Assembly: GCA_039516895.1 (NCBI GenBank)
Contig: CP154437.1
Location: 1 to 64,000 of the forward strand
From: Campylobacter coli
Lineage (GTDB): Bacteria > Campylobacterota > Campylobacteria > Campylobacterales > Campylobacteraceae
DNA length: 64,000 nucleotides
Reading direction: 5' to 3'
The notes beneath the pieces are model-generated. The model was not told the origin of the DNA. It made no database searches and saw nothing but the letters and a program-made list of their open reading frames with translations. The position numbers and the translations under genes are program-made. Shown here piece after piece: positions 1 through 11,341 of the stretch (within the stretch, counting starts at the first letter, position 1; each line of letters begins with the position of its first letter).

Positions 1-1323
1 ATGAATCCAAATCAAATACTTGAAAATTTAAAAAAAGAACTCAATGAAAACGAATACGAAAATTATATCGCTATCTTAAAATTTAACGAAAAACAAAGCA
101 AAGCAGATTTTCTAGTCTTTAACGCTCCTAATGAGCTTTTAGCCAAATTCATACAAACAAAATATGGTAAAAAAATTTCACATTTTTATGAAGTGCAAAG
201 TGGAAATAAAGCAAGCGTCTTGATACAAGCACAAAGCCAAAAGCATAGTGGCAAAAGCACTAAAATCGATATCGCTCATATCAAAGCACAAAGCACGATT
301 TTAAATCCTTCTTTTACTTTTGAAAGTTTTGTAGTGGGGGATTCTAACAAATACGCTTATGGAGCTTGTAAAGCTATCTCACAAAAAGACAAACTTGGAA
401 AACTTTACAATCCTATCTTTATCTATGGGCCTACAGGACTTGGCAAAACACACTTGCTTCAAGCTGTGGGAAATGCAAGTTTGGAAATGGGAAAAAAAGT
501 GATTTATGCTACGAGTGAAAATTTTATCAATGATTTTACTTCAAATTTAAAAAATGGCTCTTTAGATAAATTTCACGAAAAATATAGAAATTGTGATGTT
601 TTACTCATAGATGATGTGCAATTTTTAGGAAAAACAGACAAAATTCAAGAAGAATTTTTCTTTATATTTAATGAGATTAAAAACAATGACGGGCAAATCA
701 TCATGACAAGTGATAATCCACCCAATATGCTAAAAGGTATTACCGAACGCTTAAAAAGTCGTTTTGCTCATGGTATCATAGCAGATATCACTCCGCCTCA
801 ACTCGATACAAAAATAGCTATCATACGCAAAAAATGTGAATTTAATGATATCAATCTTTCTAATGATATCATCAATTATATCGCCACTTCTTTAGGAGAT
901 AATATAAGAGAAATAGAAGGTATCATCATAAGCTTAAATGCCTATGCTAACATACTCGGACAAGAAATCACTCTTGAACTTGCAAAAAGCGTGATGAAAG
1001 ATCATATCAAAGAAAAGAAAGAAAATATAAGCATAGAAGATATTTTATCTTTGATCTGTAAAGAATTTAACATCAAGCCAAGCGATGTGAAATCTAGCAA
1101 AAAAACTCAAAATGTCGTTACTGCAAGACGCATAGCAATCTACCTAGCAAGGGAACTTACAAGCCTTACTTTTTCACAACTTGCTAATTTCTTTGTAATG
1201 AAAGATCACACAGCTATTTCACATAGTGTGAAAAAAATAAAAGAACTCATGGAAGATGACGAACAAATAAAAACAAAAATCGAAGAATTAAAAAACAAAA
1301 TTCTTACAAAAAGTCAAAGTTAA
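1..1323 (+). CDS. dnaA: Chromosomal replication initiator DnaA
   Basis: DnaA binds DnaA boxes at the origin, opens the duplex and recruits the helicase. The 440-residue protein has the usual layout: an N-terminal helicase-interaction domain, an AAA+ ATPase with Walker A GPTGLGKT (residues 143-150) and Walker B LLIDDV (201-206), and a C-terminal DNA-binding domain with the DnaA signature MKDHTAISHSVKK from about residue 400. The window begins exactly on its ATG, so its promoter is outside. dnaN follows after a 164 bp AT-rich gap holding DnaA-box-like repeats. From about residue 350 the sequence seems to differ from the C. jejuni NCTC 11168 protein as I remember it, which may point to C. coli; that comparison is from memory. 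Confidence 0.98.
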   Translation: MNPNQILENLKKELNENEYENYIAILKFNEKQSKADFLVFNAPNELLAKFIQTKYGKKISHFYEVQSGNKASVLIQAQSQKHSGKSTKIDIAHIKAQSTILNPSFTFESFVVGDSNKYAYGACKAISQKDKLGKLYNPIFIYGPTGLGKTHLLQAVGNASLEMGKKVIYATSENFINDFTSNLKNGSLDKFHEKYRNCDVLLIDDVQFLGKTDKIQEEFFFIFNEIKNNDGQIIMTSDNPPNMLKGITERLKSRFAHGIIADITPPQLDTKIAIIRKKCEFNDINLSNDIINYIATSLGDNIREIEGIIISLNAYANILGQEITLELAKSVMKDHIKEKKENISIEDILSLICKEFNIKPSDVKSSKKTQNVVTARRIAIYLARELTSLTFSQLANFFVMKDHTAISHSVKKIKELMEDDEQIKTKIEELKNKILTKSQS

Positions 1324-1487
1324 GTGAAAAAATGTGAAAAAAAGAAAAGCAAAATGTGAAAAAATATAATTAAGCAAAATATGGTAAAATACAAATTTAA
1401 TAATTTTTTGCTAAAGAATTTCACAATTTCAATAGTCTTATTATTACAATGAATTTAAATTATATATAATAAAGCCAAGGAGAAAAA
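1324..1487. promoter_or_regulatory. oriC: dnaA-dnaN gap: candidate origin with DnaA-box-like repeats, dnaN promoter
   Basis: This gap is very AT-rich. It carries the 9-mer ATGTGAAAA (the complement TTTTCACAT is DnaA-box-like) at 1332-1340 and 1354-1362, a related GTGAAAAA at 1324, and an opposite-strand TTTCACA near 1420. In epsilonproteobacteria DnaA boxes resemble TTATTCACA-type sequences, and the C. jejuni origin has been placed next to dnaA. A TATAAT at 1465-1470 precedes the dnaN SD AAGGAG and could be its -10 box. The clustering is seen; the origin role is inferred. Confidence 0.5.
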
Positions 1488-4905
<3,418 letters not shown>

Positions 4906-4910
4906 AATTT

Positions 4911-4953
4911 TTTAGTGTCAAATTTAAATCTGACACTAAATTCTATCTTTTTG
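4911..4953 (+). terminator. Terminator-like hairpin after gyrB
   Basis: A perfect 10 bp stem, TTTAGTGTCA (4911-4920) with TGACACTAAA (4931-4940) around a 10-base AT loop, is followed by a T-rich run. It lies 6 bp after the gyrB stop and fits a Rho-independent terminator closing the dnaN-gyrB unit. Confidence 0.7.
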
Positions 4954-5038
4954 TTTAAAAATTTCACACTTTATTACAATAATTCATATTTTATTTTTAC
5001 TCAAATTATTTTTTAAATATTTTTTAAGTTTTTAGATT

Positions 5039-5044
5039 TATAAT
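5039..5044 (+). promoter_or_regulatory. Candidate -10 box for the flavoprotein/cytochrome operon
   Basis: A TATAAT hexamer lies in a T-rich context 33 bp before the ATG of the Tat-signal gene, with an AAAAGGA Shine-Dalgarno between. Campylobacter promoters are known to rely on the -10 box with periodic T tracts rather than a -35 box. Confidence 0.5.
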
Positions 5045-5076
5045 TTGTAATACTAAATACTTAAAAGGATTGATGT

Positions 5077-5454
5077 ATGTTAGAAGTTTCGCGTAGAAAT
5101 TTTTTAAAAGCTACGGCTTTAAGTGCTGTTTGTCTTTCTGGTTTGAATGCTTCTTTTTTGGAATTTTCTCAAGCTAAACAAGTGAAATATTTTATCAAGG
5201 ATAGTGAAATTCCTTATCAAGAAAATTTTATTAACGCAGATGAAATTTTACTTGTTGAAAAAGATATCAGCAATATTTACTCAAAACTTAAAGAAGCTTT
5301 TGAAAATAAAGCACTTATTGGAAGTGTGAGTAGTGGGACAACTTTTTTTGTGATTCGCACTATGGCGTCGGATTATGGTATGCGCGTTGCGTATGAAAAA
5401 AAACAAGGTGATTTTTATACTTGGATTTTAGCACCAAAAGGAGTTAAATTATGA
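5077..5454 (+). CDS. Small Tat-signal protein of the flavoprotein operon
   Basis: This is a 125-residue protein with a clear twin-arginine signal: SRRNFLK at residues 5-11, then a hydrophobic stretch ending near Asn-Ala (about residue 26). The mature part of about 95 residues has no cysteine pair or motif I recognise. Its stop overlaps the flavoprotein start (ATGA), so the two are translationally coupled. The flavoprotein has no signal peptide and should be loaded with FAD before reaching its cytochrome. This small protein could carry it through the Tat pore as a hitchhiker partner, or act as an assembly factor like the uncharacterised small gene in Pseudomonas pch operons. Both roles are inference. 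Confidence 0.85.
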   Translation: MLEVSRRNFLKATALSAVCLSGLNASFLEFSQAKQVKYFIKDSEIPYQENFINADEILLVEKDISNIYSKLKEAFENKALIGSVSSGTTFFVIRTMASDYGMRVAYEKKQGDFYTWILAPKGVKL

Positions 5455-7121
5455 TTTTACCAAAAAATGTTTCGCAAAGTGATTTTACAGCTGCAGTAGC
5501 AAAATTTGAAAAAGCTTTGGGTAAAGAATGGGTATTTAAAACCCAAGAGGATTTAGATCTTTATAGAGATGCGTATAGCCCGCAATGGGATGATGATGAC
5601 GAACCTATCCCTTCTTTAGCGCTTGCACCTAGAAATGTGGAAGAAGTTCAAGCTATAGTAAAAATAGCAAATGAATTTAAAATTCCTCTTTTTCCTATTT
5701 CCACAGGTAAGAATTTAGGCTATGGTTCTTCTGCACCACAGCAAAGAGGACAGGTTGTTGTAGATTTAAAAAGAATGAATAAAATCATCGAAGTAGATGA
5801 TAAAAGAAATTTCTGTATCGTTGAACCTGGAGTGAGTTATTTTGATCTTTATGAGTATGTAGAAAAGAATAATCTCAATGTTTTTTTAGATATTCCTGAT
5901 CCAGGTTGGGGTTCTCCACTTGGAAATGCTTTAGATCATGGTTGGGGATACAGCTATGGAATGTATCGTGATCACTTTGGCTCACATTGTGGAATGGAAG
6001 TTGTTTTAGCTAATGGAGAAATTTTACGCACGGGTATGGGTGCTTTACCAAAAGCTAAGACTTTTGCAGAAAATAAATACGGCTATGGTCCTTATGTAGA
6101 TGGACTTTTTTCACAATCTAATTTCGGTATCGTTACAAAAATGGGCTTTTGGATGATGCCAAAACCAGAGCATTATATGCTTTTATCTATAAAAATGAAA
6201 AAACGCGAGGATTTGATCCCAGCGGTTGAAATTTTAAATTATCTTGAGGATAGTTTTATTGTGGGATGGCCGCAGTATTTTAGTCCATTAAATCCACCTT
6301 ATGGAAAACCGATGAATGCGGAGTTAAAAGGCTATCTTACAAGTAAAAATGGCTTGCCTGATATGGATAAAATTCAAAATTATGCTTTAAAAAATAAAAT
6401 CCCTTATTGGAATATCGATGTTTCAGTTTATGGCTGTAAAGAAGTGTGCTATGCGAATTTAGAATATATCAAACAAAGATTTAAGATCATTGAGGGTGTA
6501 GATATTTCTATCGTTCAAGAATTTAGCTTACCTTTGAATTTGGAGCAAAAAAAGCAGCTTAAACATAAGGTTACTCTTGGAATTCCAAATATGGAAATTT
6601 TCTGGCTTAGCACAAGAGGTGAGGCTTTAGAGCCAAGTGATGGGCATGTATGGTTCTCACCTATTATTCCGCGCGATGGTAAAGAGCTTTTAAAATGCCA
6701 AGAAGTATATATGGAATTATTTAGAGAATTTGGGGAAGAATCTCCTATAACACCTTTTTCACATCCTAGAAGTTGGATGTATCGTGCATTTTGCTTTATG
6801 TTAGCCTTTAATAACTCAAGAACGGATAAAGCTCACAATCTAAAAGTGCGTAAAATGTATCGTCAAATGGTTCAAACTGCTGCAGAACATGGATGGGGAG
6901 ATTATCGTGCGGCTCCGACTTTCCAAGATGATGTAATGGGTGCGTATTCTTATAACAATCATATTTTACGCCGCTTTAACGAGCAACTTAAAGATTGTAT
7001 CGACCCAAATGGAATTTTAGCACCTGGTCGTGGAGGCATTTGGCCTAAAAATTTAAGAGATGAGCGTTTTGTCAATAACAAACGCGACGCATTAAGAATG
7101 AAAGAAGGTAAAGAAAAATGA
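5451..7121 (+). CDS. FAD-linked 4-cresol dehydrogenase/vanillyl-alcohol-oxidase-type flavoprotein
   Basis: A 556-residue oxidoreductase of the VAO/PCMH family, which oxidises para-substituted phenols and passes electrons to a cytochrome c or to oxygen. The FAD-binding PP-loop is at about residues 86-98 (PISTGKNLGYGSS). The C-terminal half has Y485-R486 in GWGDYR, equivalent to Tyr473-Arg474 of Pseudomonas PchF, and R527 in APGRGG, equivalent to Arg512. I could not assign the residue that binds FAD covalently. No signal peptide is present. The partner cytochrome is encoded immediately downstream with a 4 bp overlap, which favours a dehydrogenase over an oxidase. The substrate is unknown; a phenolic alcohol or cresol is plausible. 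Confidence 0.85.
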   Translation: MILPKNVSQSDFTAAVAKFEKALGKEWVFKTQEDLDLYRDAYSPQWDDDDEPIPSLALAPRNVEEVQAIVKIANEFKIPLFPISTGKNLGYGSSAPQQRGQVVVDLKRMNKIIEVDDKRNFCIVEPGVSYFDLYEYVEKNNLNVFLDIPDPGWGSPLGNALDHGWGYSYGMYRDHFGSHCGMEVVLANGEILRTGMGALPKAKTFAENKYGYGPYVDGLFSQSNFGIVTKMGFWMMPKPEHYMLLSIKMKKREDLIPAVEILNYLEDSFIVGWPQYFSPLNPPYGKPMNAELKGYLTSKNGLPDMDKIQNYALKNKIPYWNIDVSVYGCKEVCYANLEYIKQRFKIIEGVDISIVQEFSLPLNLEQKKQLKHKVTLGIPNMEIFWLSTRGEALEPSDGHVWFSPIIPRDGKELLKCQEVYMELFREFGEESPITPFSHPRSWMYRAFCFMLAFNNSRTDKAHNLKVRKMYRQMVQTAAEHGWGDYRAAPTFQDDVMGAYSYNNHILRRFNEQLKDCIDPNGILAPGRGGIWPKNLRDERFVNNKRDALRMKEGKEK

Positions 7122-7552
7122 AAAAAATCGCTTTATTTTTTGTTTTATTTGTTTGCTTGCTGAATTTAGATGCTAAGGATAAAGAATGGTTGCCAAAGGG
7201 TGAATCTATAAGTGTTTATGAATATATTCCAAACAATCCAAGATCCCCTGCAGCGTTTTCAAGCGTTGATGCTAAAAAATTAAATGCAAATCAAAGAAAA
7301 GGACAGCAAGTTTATAGTAAGTGGTGTATAGCATGTCATGGCCAAGGAATGCCTGGGACAAATGCACTTTCAGCTCTTTATAAAGATCAAGGAATTCCTG
7401 CACTTTTAGAAGATAGAACGGATTTGAGCCCTGATTTGGTAATGATTTTTGTGCGTTATGGTAAACATTCGATGCCATTTTTCCGCAAAACTGAAATCAA
7501 TGATAAAGAATTGCAGTATTTAGGTGAGTATTTAGGTAGAAACTATAAATAA
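7118..7552 (+). CDS. Periplasmic monohaem cytochrome c, electron acceptor of the flavoprotein
   Basis: A 144-residue class I cytochrome c with a Sec signal peptide (MKKIALFFVLFVCLLNLDAK), one haem site C70-I-A-C73-H74, and a probable axial Met119 in HSMPFF. Its start overlaps the flavoprotein stop by four bases (ATGA). In p-cresol methylhydroxylase the equivalent small cytochrome binds tightly to the flavoprotein and takes its electrons, and the layout here supports that role. Electrons would then enter the high-potential respiratory chain. A hairpin pair follows the stop. Confidence 0.88.
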   Translation: MKKIALFFVLFVCLLNLDAKDKEWLPKGESISVYEYIPNNPRSPAAFSSVDAKKLNANQRKGQQVYSKWCIACHGQGMPGTNALSALYKDQGIPALLEDRTDLSPDLVMIFVRYGKHSMPFFRKTEINDKELQYLGEYLGRNYK

Positions 7553-7566
7553 AAGATGAACTCTAA

Positions 7567-7591
7567 AGGACTTTATGTTAAGTAAAGTCCT
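7567..7591 (+). terminator. Hairpin after the cytochrome gene
   Basis: A 9 bp perfect stem, AGGACTTTA (7567-7575) with TAAAGTCCT (7583-7591), lies 14 bp after the cytochrome stop. It is followed by AAAA rather than a T run, so termination at this site is only a possibility. Confidence 0.4.
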
Positions 7592-7631
7592 AAAATACTT
7601 TTAAAATGAGAATATTTACTGGTTTAAATTT

Positions 7632-7671
7632 AAAAAAGCTTCTTTGCTAAATTGCACAGAAGCTTTTTTTT
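7632..7671. terminator. Bidirectional terminator between convergent operons
   Basis: A 12 bp stem, AAAAAAGCTTCT (7632-7643) with AGAAGCTTTTTT (7658-7669), is followed by further T on the plus strand and by T on the minus strand. It sits 3 bp from the symporter stop and can end transcription from both directions. Confidence 0.8.
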
Positions 7672-7673
7672 GT

Positions 7674-9320
7674 TTAATGCGCCACAGCTTCACTCACTCC
7701 CACACCGCTTTGAGCTCTAAAATCTTGCGCTTCAAAACCTTCTTTATCTTTTTTAGCTCTTTTAGAATTATCTAATTTTGAAATGATATAAATGAGTATA
7801 AAACTTAAAGGCATTGAAAATAAAGCAGGATGATCATAAGGAAAAATAGCCTCACTAAAACCAAAACTTTTTACCCATATACTAGGGCTTAAAATCACAA
7901 GAGCAAGAACGACTATAAGTCCTATTAGCCCTCCCCAAAAAGCACCTTTAGTGGTAAGATTTTTCCAATAAATACAGAGTAAAAGTATAGGAAAATTTAC
8001 ACTCGCAGCAATAGCAAAAGCAAGTCCTACGGTAAAAGCAACATTTTGTTTTTCAAAGACAATGCCTAGCAAAATAGCAAAAATTCCTATAGCTATAGTT
8101 GCAATTTTTGTAACTCTCATTTCATCTTCATGTTTGACATCACCCTTTTTGATAACATTGACATATAAATCATGACTTATAGCTCCTGCACCTGAAATCG
8201 CAAGTCCTGCAACTACTGCCAAAATAGTAGCAAAAGCCACTGCTGAAATAAATCCTAAAAAGACATCTCCACCCAAAACATCAGCCAAGGTGACTGCTAT
8301 CATATTGCTAGCCCCATTAAAACTTCCATCGGCATTGGTAAATTGAGGATTGCCAAGTAAGAGTGCTATAGCACCAAAGCCTATAATGAAAGTAAGTATA
8401 TAAAAATACCCTATAAATCCTGTTGCATAAAATACTGACTTTCTAGCTTCTTTAGCATCTTTTACAGTAAAAAATCGCATAAGTATATGAGGTAAACCTG
8501 CAGTTCCAAACATAAGAGCCAAACCTAAAGAAAGAGCTGATATGGTATCAGGTAAAAAAGTCCCTGGTTTCATTATATTTTCACCTTTTGGATGATGAGA
8601 AATGGCTAAATCAAAATAATATTTTAAATCAAATTTCGTAAGATATAAAATCATAACAGCCATAAAAGTAGCCCCTGCTAGAAGTAAAATGGCTTTGATA
8701 ATTTGCACCCAAGTGGTTGCATGCATTCCTCCAAAAGTTACATAACAAATCATTAAAATTCCAACCAAAACAACAGCAAAGGTATAAGGCAAACCAAAAA
8801 GCAATTGTATGAGTTGCCCTGCTCCTACCATTTGAGCAATAAGATAAAAGATAATAACACTTAAAGCAGAAATAGCCGATATAACGCGTATAGGCTTAGC
8901 TTCTAAACGATAAGCGGTAATATCTGCAAAGGTAAATTTGCCAAGATTTCTAAATTTTTCTGCAATTAAAAATAAAATAATAGGCCAACCTACTAAAAAT
9001 CCTATAGAATAAATAAGTCCATCAAAGCCATTAGTAAAAACTAAAGCGGTGATTCCAAGAAAGCTTGCTGCACTCATATAATCTCCCGCTATAGCTACAC
9101 CATTTTGCATTCCTGTGATATTTCCTCCAGCGGTATAAAATCCACTTTTGGATTTGGATTTTTTGTTAGAATAATAGGTGATAAACAAAGTAGCTAAAAC
9201 AAAGACTAAAAACATACTAACAGCAGTTATATTTATAGGTTTTTGATGAACTTCTCCTAAATCAAAACCGGCGCTTAAAGCTAAATTGAAGATTAAACTT
9301 AAAAATATAAAGACTTTCAT
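7674..9320 (-). CDS. actP: Sodium:solute symporter, ActP (acetate permease) type
   Basis: A 548-residue SSS-family transporter, the same length as E. coli ActP (549). It has an N-terminal signal-like segment followed by about 13 membrane segments. Family signatures include [20 protein letters not shown] and [11 protein letters not shown]. ActP takes up acetate and similar short monocarboxylates with sodium. Its start overlaps the stop of the DUF485 gene by four bases, as in the E. coli yjcH-actP pair. The substrate is inferred from similarity. Convergence with the flavoprotein operon does not by itself show a shared pathway. Confidence 0.85.
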   Translation of the reverse strand: MKVFIFLSLIFNLALSAGFDLGEVHQKPINITAVSMFLVFVLATLFITYYSNKKSKSKSGFYTAGGNITGMQNGVAIAGDYMSAASFLGITALVFTNGFDGLIYSIGFLVGWPIILFLIAEKFRNLGKFTFADITAYRLEAKPIRVISAISALSVIIFYLIAQMVGAGQLIQLLFGLPYTFAVVLVGILMICYVTFGGMHATTWVQIIKAILLLAGATFMAVMILYLTKFDLKYYFDLAISHHPKGENIMKPGTFLPDTISALSLGLALMFGTAGLPHILMRFFTVKDAKEARKSVFYATGFIGYFYILTFIIGFGAIALLLGNPQFTNADGSFNGASNMIAVTLADVLGGDVFLGFISAVAFATILAVVAGLAISGAGAISHDLYVNVIKKGDVKHEDEMRVTKIATIAIGIFAILLGIVFEKQNVAFTVGLAFAIAASVNFPILLLCIYWKNLTTKGAFWGGLIGLIVVLALVILSPSIWVKSFGFSEAIFPYDHPALFSMPLSFILIYIISKLDNSKRAKKDKEGFEAQDFRAQSGVGVSEAVAH

Positions 9321-9676
9321 ACTAGCTCCTTATAATTGATTTTTCCATCTTTTAACGCATCAAGTAATCCCTCATTTTCTAAGTTTTTAATCACTTCTTC
9401 TTGCTCTTTATCAAGAAAATAATTTGCGATAAAAGTGTAAATTCCTGTGGAAATAATACACAATAAAATCAGGCCAATGCCTACCATAATACCAAGCGTG
9501 ATGGAACTAGGACCCAGTTTATACCCTAAAATTTCAGGCATAAGTCCTATACCTAGAACAAAGATATAGTAACAAATAAGCACTATCAAAGATAGGTTAA
9601 GAGATATTTTGTTTCTAAAAGAAACAAATTTTTTAAATCTCAAAACAGCATTTTTTTGCTCCGCATTTAAATTCAT
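9317..9676 (-). CDS. DUF485 (YjcH-like) membrane protein
   Basis: A small protein (119 residues from the chosen start) with two membrane segments (about residues 25-50 and 62-85), typical of the DUF485/YjcH family encoded beside ActP-type symporters. I chose the ATG at 9676 (MNLNAEQK) over the in-frame ATG at 9691, because AAAGGAG lies five bases upstream of 9676 and overlaps the 9691 codon region. It probably assists or stabilises the symporter; the molecular role in this family is unclear. Confidence 0.85.
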   Translation of the reverse strand: MNLNAEQKNAVLRFKKFVSFRNKISLNLSLIVLICYYIFVLGIGLMPEILGYKLGPSSITLGIMVGIGLILLCIISTGIYTFIANYFLDKEQEEVIKNLENEGLLDALKDGKINYKELV

Positions 9677-9906
9677 GGGTACTCCTTTCAATGTTTATGA
9701 TTCAATATAACAAAAATTTCAATAAATTTAGGCTTTTTATTTTAAAAATTTGTGTAATAATAGAATTTTTATCTTAAATATGAAAAAAAGTAACATATAT
9801 TTATTAATGTTACTAAAATTTACATATTAATTCATTGATAATTTTTATCTCATTTTAAAAAATTTTTCTTTAGAATTAAGCTTTTATAAATTCACAAGGA
9901 AAAATT

Positions 9907-11208
9907 TTGACCCTGCTTACAAATCCTATCATCATCAGTGTAGTTTTGATGACTTTACTTTGTTTATTTCGTTTTAATGTACTTTTGAGTCTTTTGATTT
10001 CTGCTTTAGTTGCTGGAATTTTTTCTCATATTGAGATTATGAAAACTATGAGTATTTTAATCGATGGAATGAAGGGAAATTTAAAAACCGCTTTAAGTTA
10101 TATACTTTTAGGTGCTATTGCTGCTGCGATTTCAAGGACAAATTTAACAGCTTATTTGATTAAGGTAGTCAGTCGTTTTATCTCTCACAAAAAATATCTT
10201 TTGCTTTTATCTATAGCTTTGATTTCTTGTTTTTCGCAGAATTTAATTCCTATCCATGTGGCGTTTATTCCTTTGTTAATCCCACCACTTTTAAGTCTTT
10301 TTAATAAATTAAAAATCGATCGTAGGGCTGTTGCTTGTGCATTAACCTTTGGACTTACAACACCTTATATGGTTTTACCCATAGGTTTTGGACTTAATTT
10401 CCAAGATCTTTTAAGAGAAAATTTAGAGAAAAATGGGGTTAATGTCAGCTTAGCAGATGTAACAAATGCGATGTATTATGCTGCTATTTGTATGGTATTG
10501 GGGCTTTTTTTAGCACTTTTTGTATTTTATAGAAAACCAAGAGAATATCAAGAAATAGAAATTCAAAAAATTGATTTTGACAATATCAAAATGGGACGTA
10601 AAGAATGGGGTGTTTTAGTAGGGCTTATTTTGACTTTAGTTTTACAAATTTTTACGATGAATTTGCCTTTATCAGGGCTTTTGGGCTTTATTTCTATGGT
10701 GATTTTGGGTGGAGTTGAATATAAAAGTGTCAATGATATTTTTGATGATGGACTCAAACTAATGGGTTTTATCGCTTTTGTTATGCTTGTAGCAGCGGGT
10801 TATGGAGAGGTTTTAAAACAAAGTGGTGCTGTAAATGAGCTTGTAAATTCCGTAGTCCCTTGGATGCAAGAAAATAAATTTTTGGCTGTATTTTTAATGC
10901 TTTTAATAGGTCTTATTATTACTATGGGTATAGGTACTTCTTTTGGGACTATTCCTATCATAGCTACACTTTTTTGTCCTCTTTGCTTAGAACTCGGTTT
11001 TAGCGCAGCTCTTATCATATTTATCTTAGGGGTTGCAGGAGCTTTAGGAGATGCAGGAAGTCCAGCAAGTGAAACGACGATGGGAACGAGCGTGGGATTA
11101 AGTGTAGATAAGCAACACGATCATATAAAAGATACTTGTATCCCTACTTTTATTTTTTATAATGGGCCTTTGCTGATTTTAGGAAGTATCATAGCGATGT
11201 TTTTATAA
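9907..11208 (+). CDS. NhaC-type Na+/H+ antiporter family membrane protein
   Basis: A 433-residue integral membrane protein with about 10-11 hydrophobic segments and the family region GALGDAGSPASETTMGTS near residue 380. It starts with TTG at 9907, supported by AAGGA eight bases upstream. From gene order it corresponds to Cj0006 of NCTC 11168, annotated as a Na+/H+ antiporter family protein. Members of this Pfam group also include amino-acid or organic-acid antiporters, so the substrate is uncertain. It is a single gene between two promoter-containing gaps. Confidence 0.82.
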   Translation: MTLLTNPIIISVVLMTLLCLFRFNVLLSLLISALVAGIFSHIEIMKTMSILIDGMKGNLKTALSYILLGAIAAAISRTNLTAYLIKVVSRFISHKKYLLLLSIALISCFSQNLIPIHVAFIPLLIPPLLSLFNKLKIDRRAVACALTFGLTTPYMVLPIGFGLNFQDLLRENLEKNGVNVSLADVTNAMYYAAICMVLGLFLALFVFYRKPREYQEIEIQKIDFDNIKMGRKEWGVLVGLILTLVLQIFTMNLPLSGLLGFISMVILGGVEYKSVNDIFDDGLKLMGFIAFVMLVAAGYGEVLKQSGAVNELVNSVVPWMQENKFLAVFLMLLIGLIITMGIGTSFGTIPIIATLFCPLCLELGFSAALIIFILGVAGALGDAGSPASETTMGTSVGLSVDKQHDHIKDTCIPTFIFYNGPLLILGSIIAMFL

Positions 11209-11288
11209 TTTTTATAAATCCATTGAAATATTTTTTAATTTATTTATTTTTAAGATAAAAAATATCTCGATATTAAAAAAATATATGT

Positions 11289-11294
11289 TATAAT
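11289..11294 (+). promoter_or_regulatory. Extended -10 promoter of gltB
   Basis: TGTTATAAT (hexamer TATAAT at 11289-11294) lies about 48 bp before the gltB ATG, and AAGGAGAA precedes the start. Confidence 0.6.
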
Positions 11295-11341
11295 CCTTAA
11301 CAAGCTATCAAATTTAAAATCAATCTTATAAGGAGAATAAA

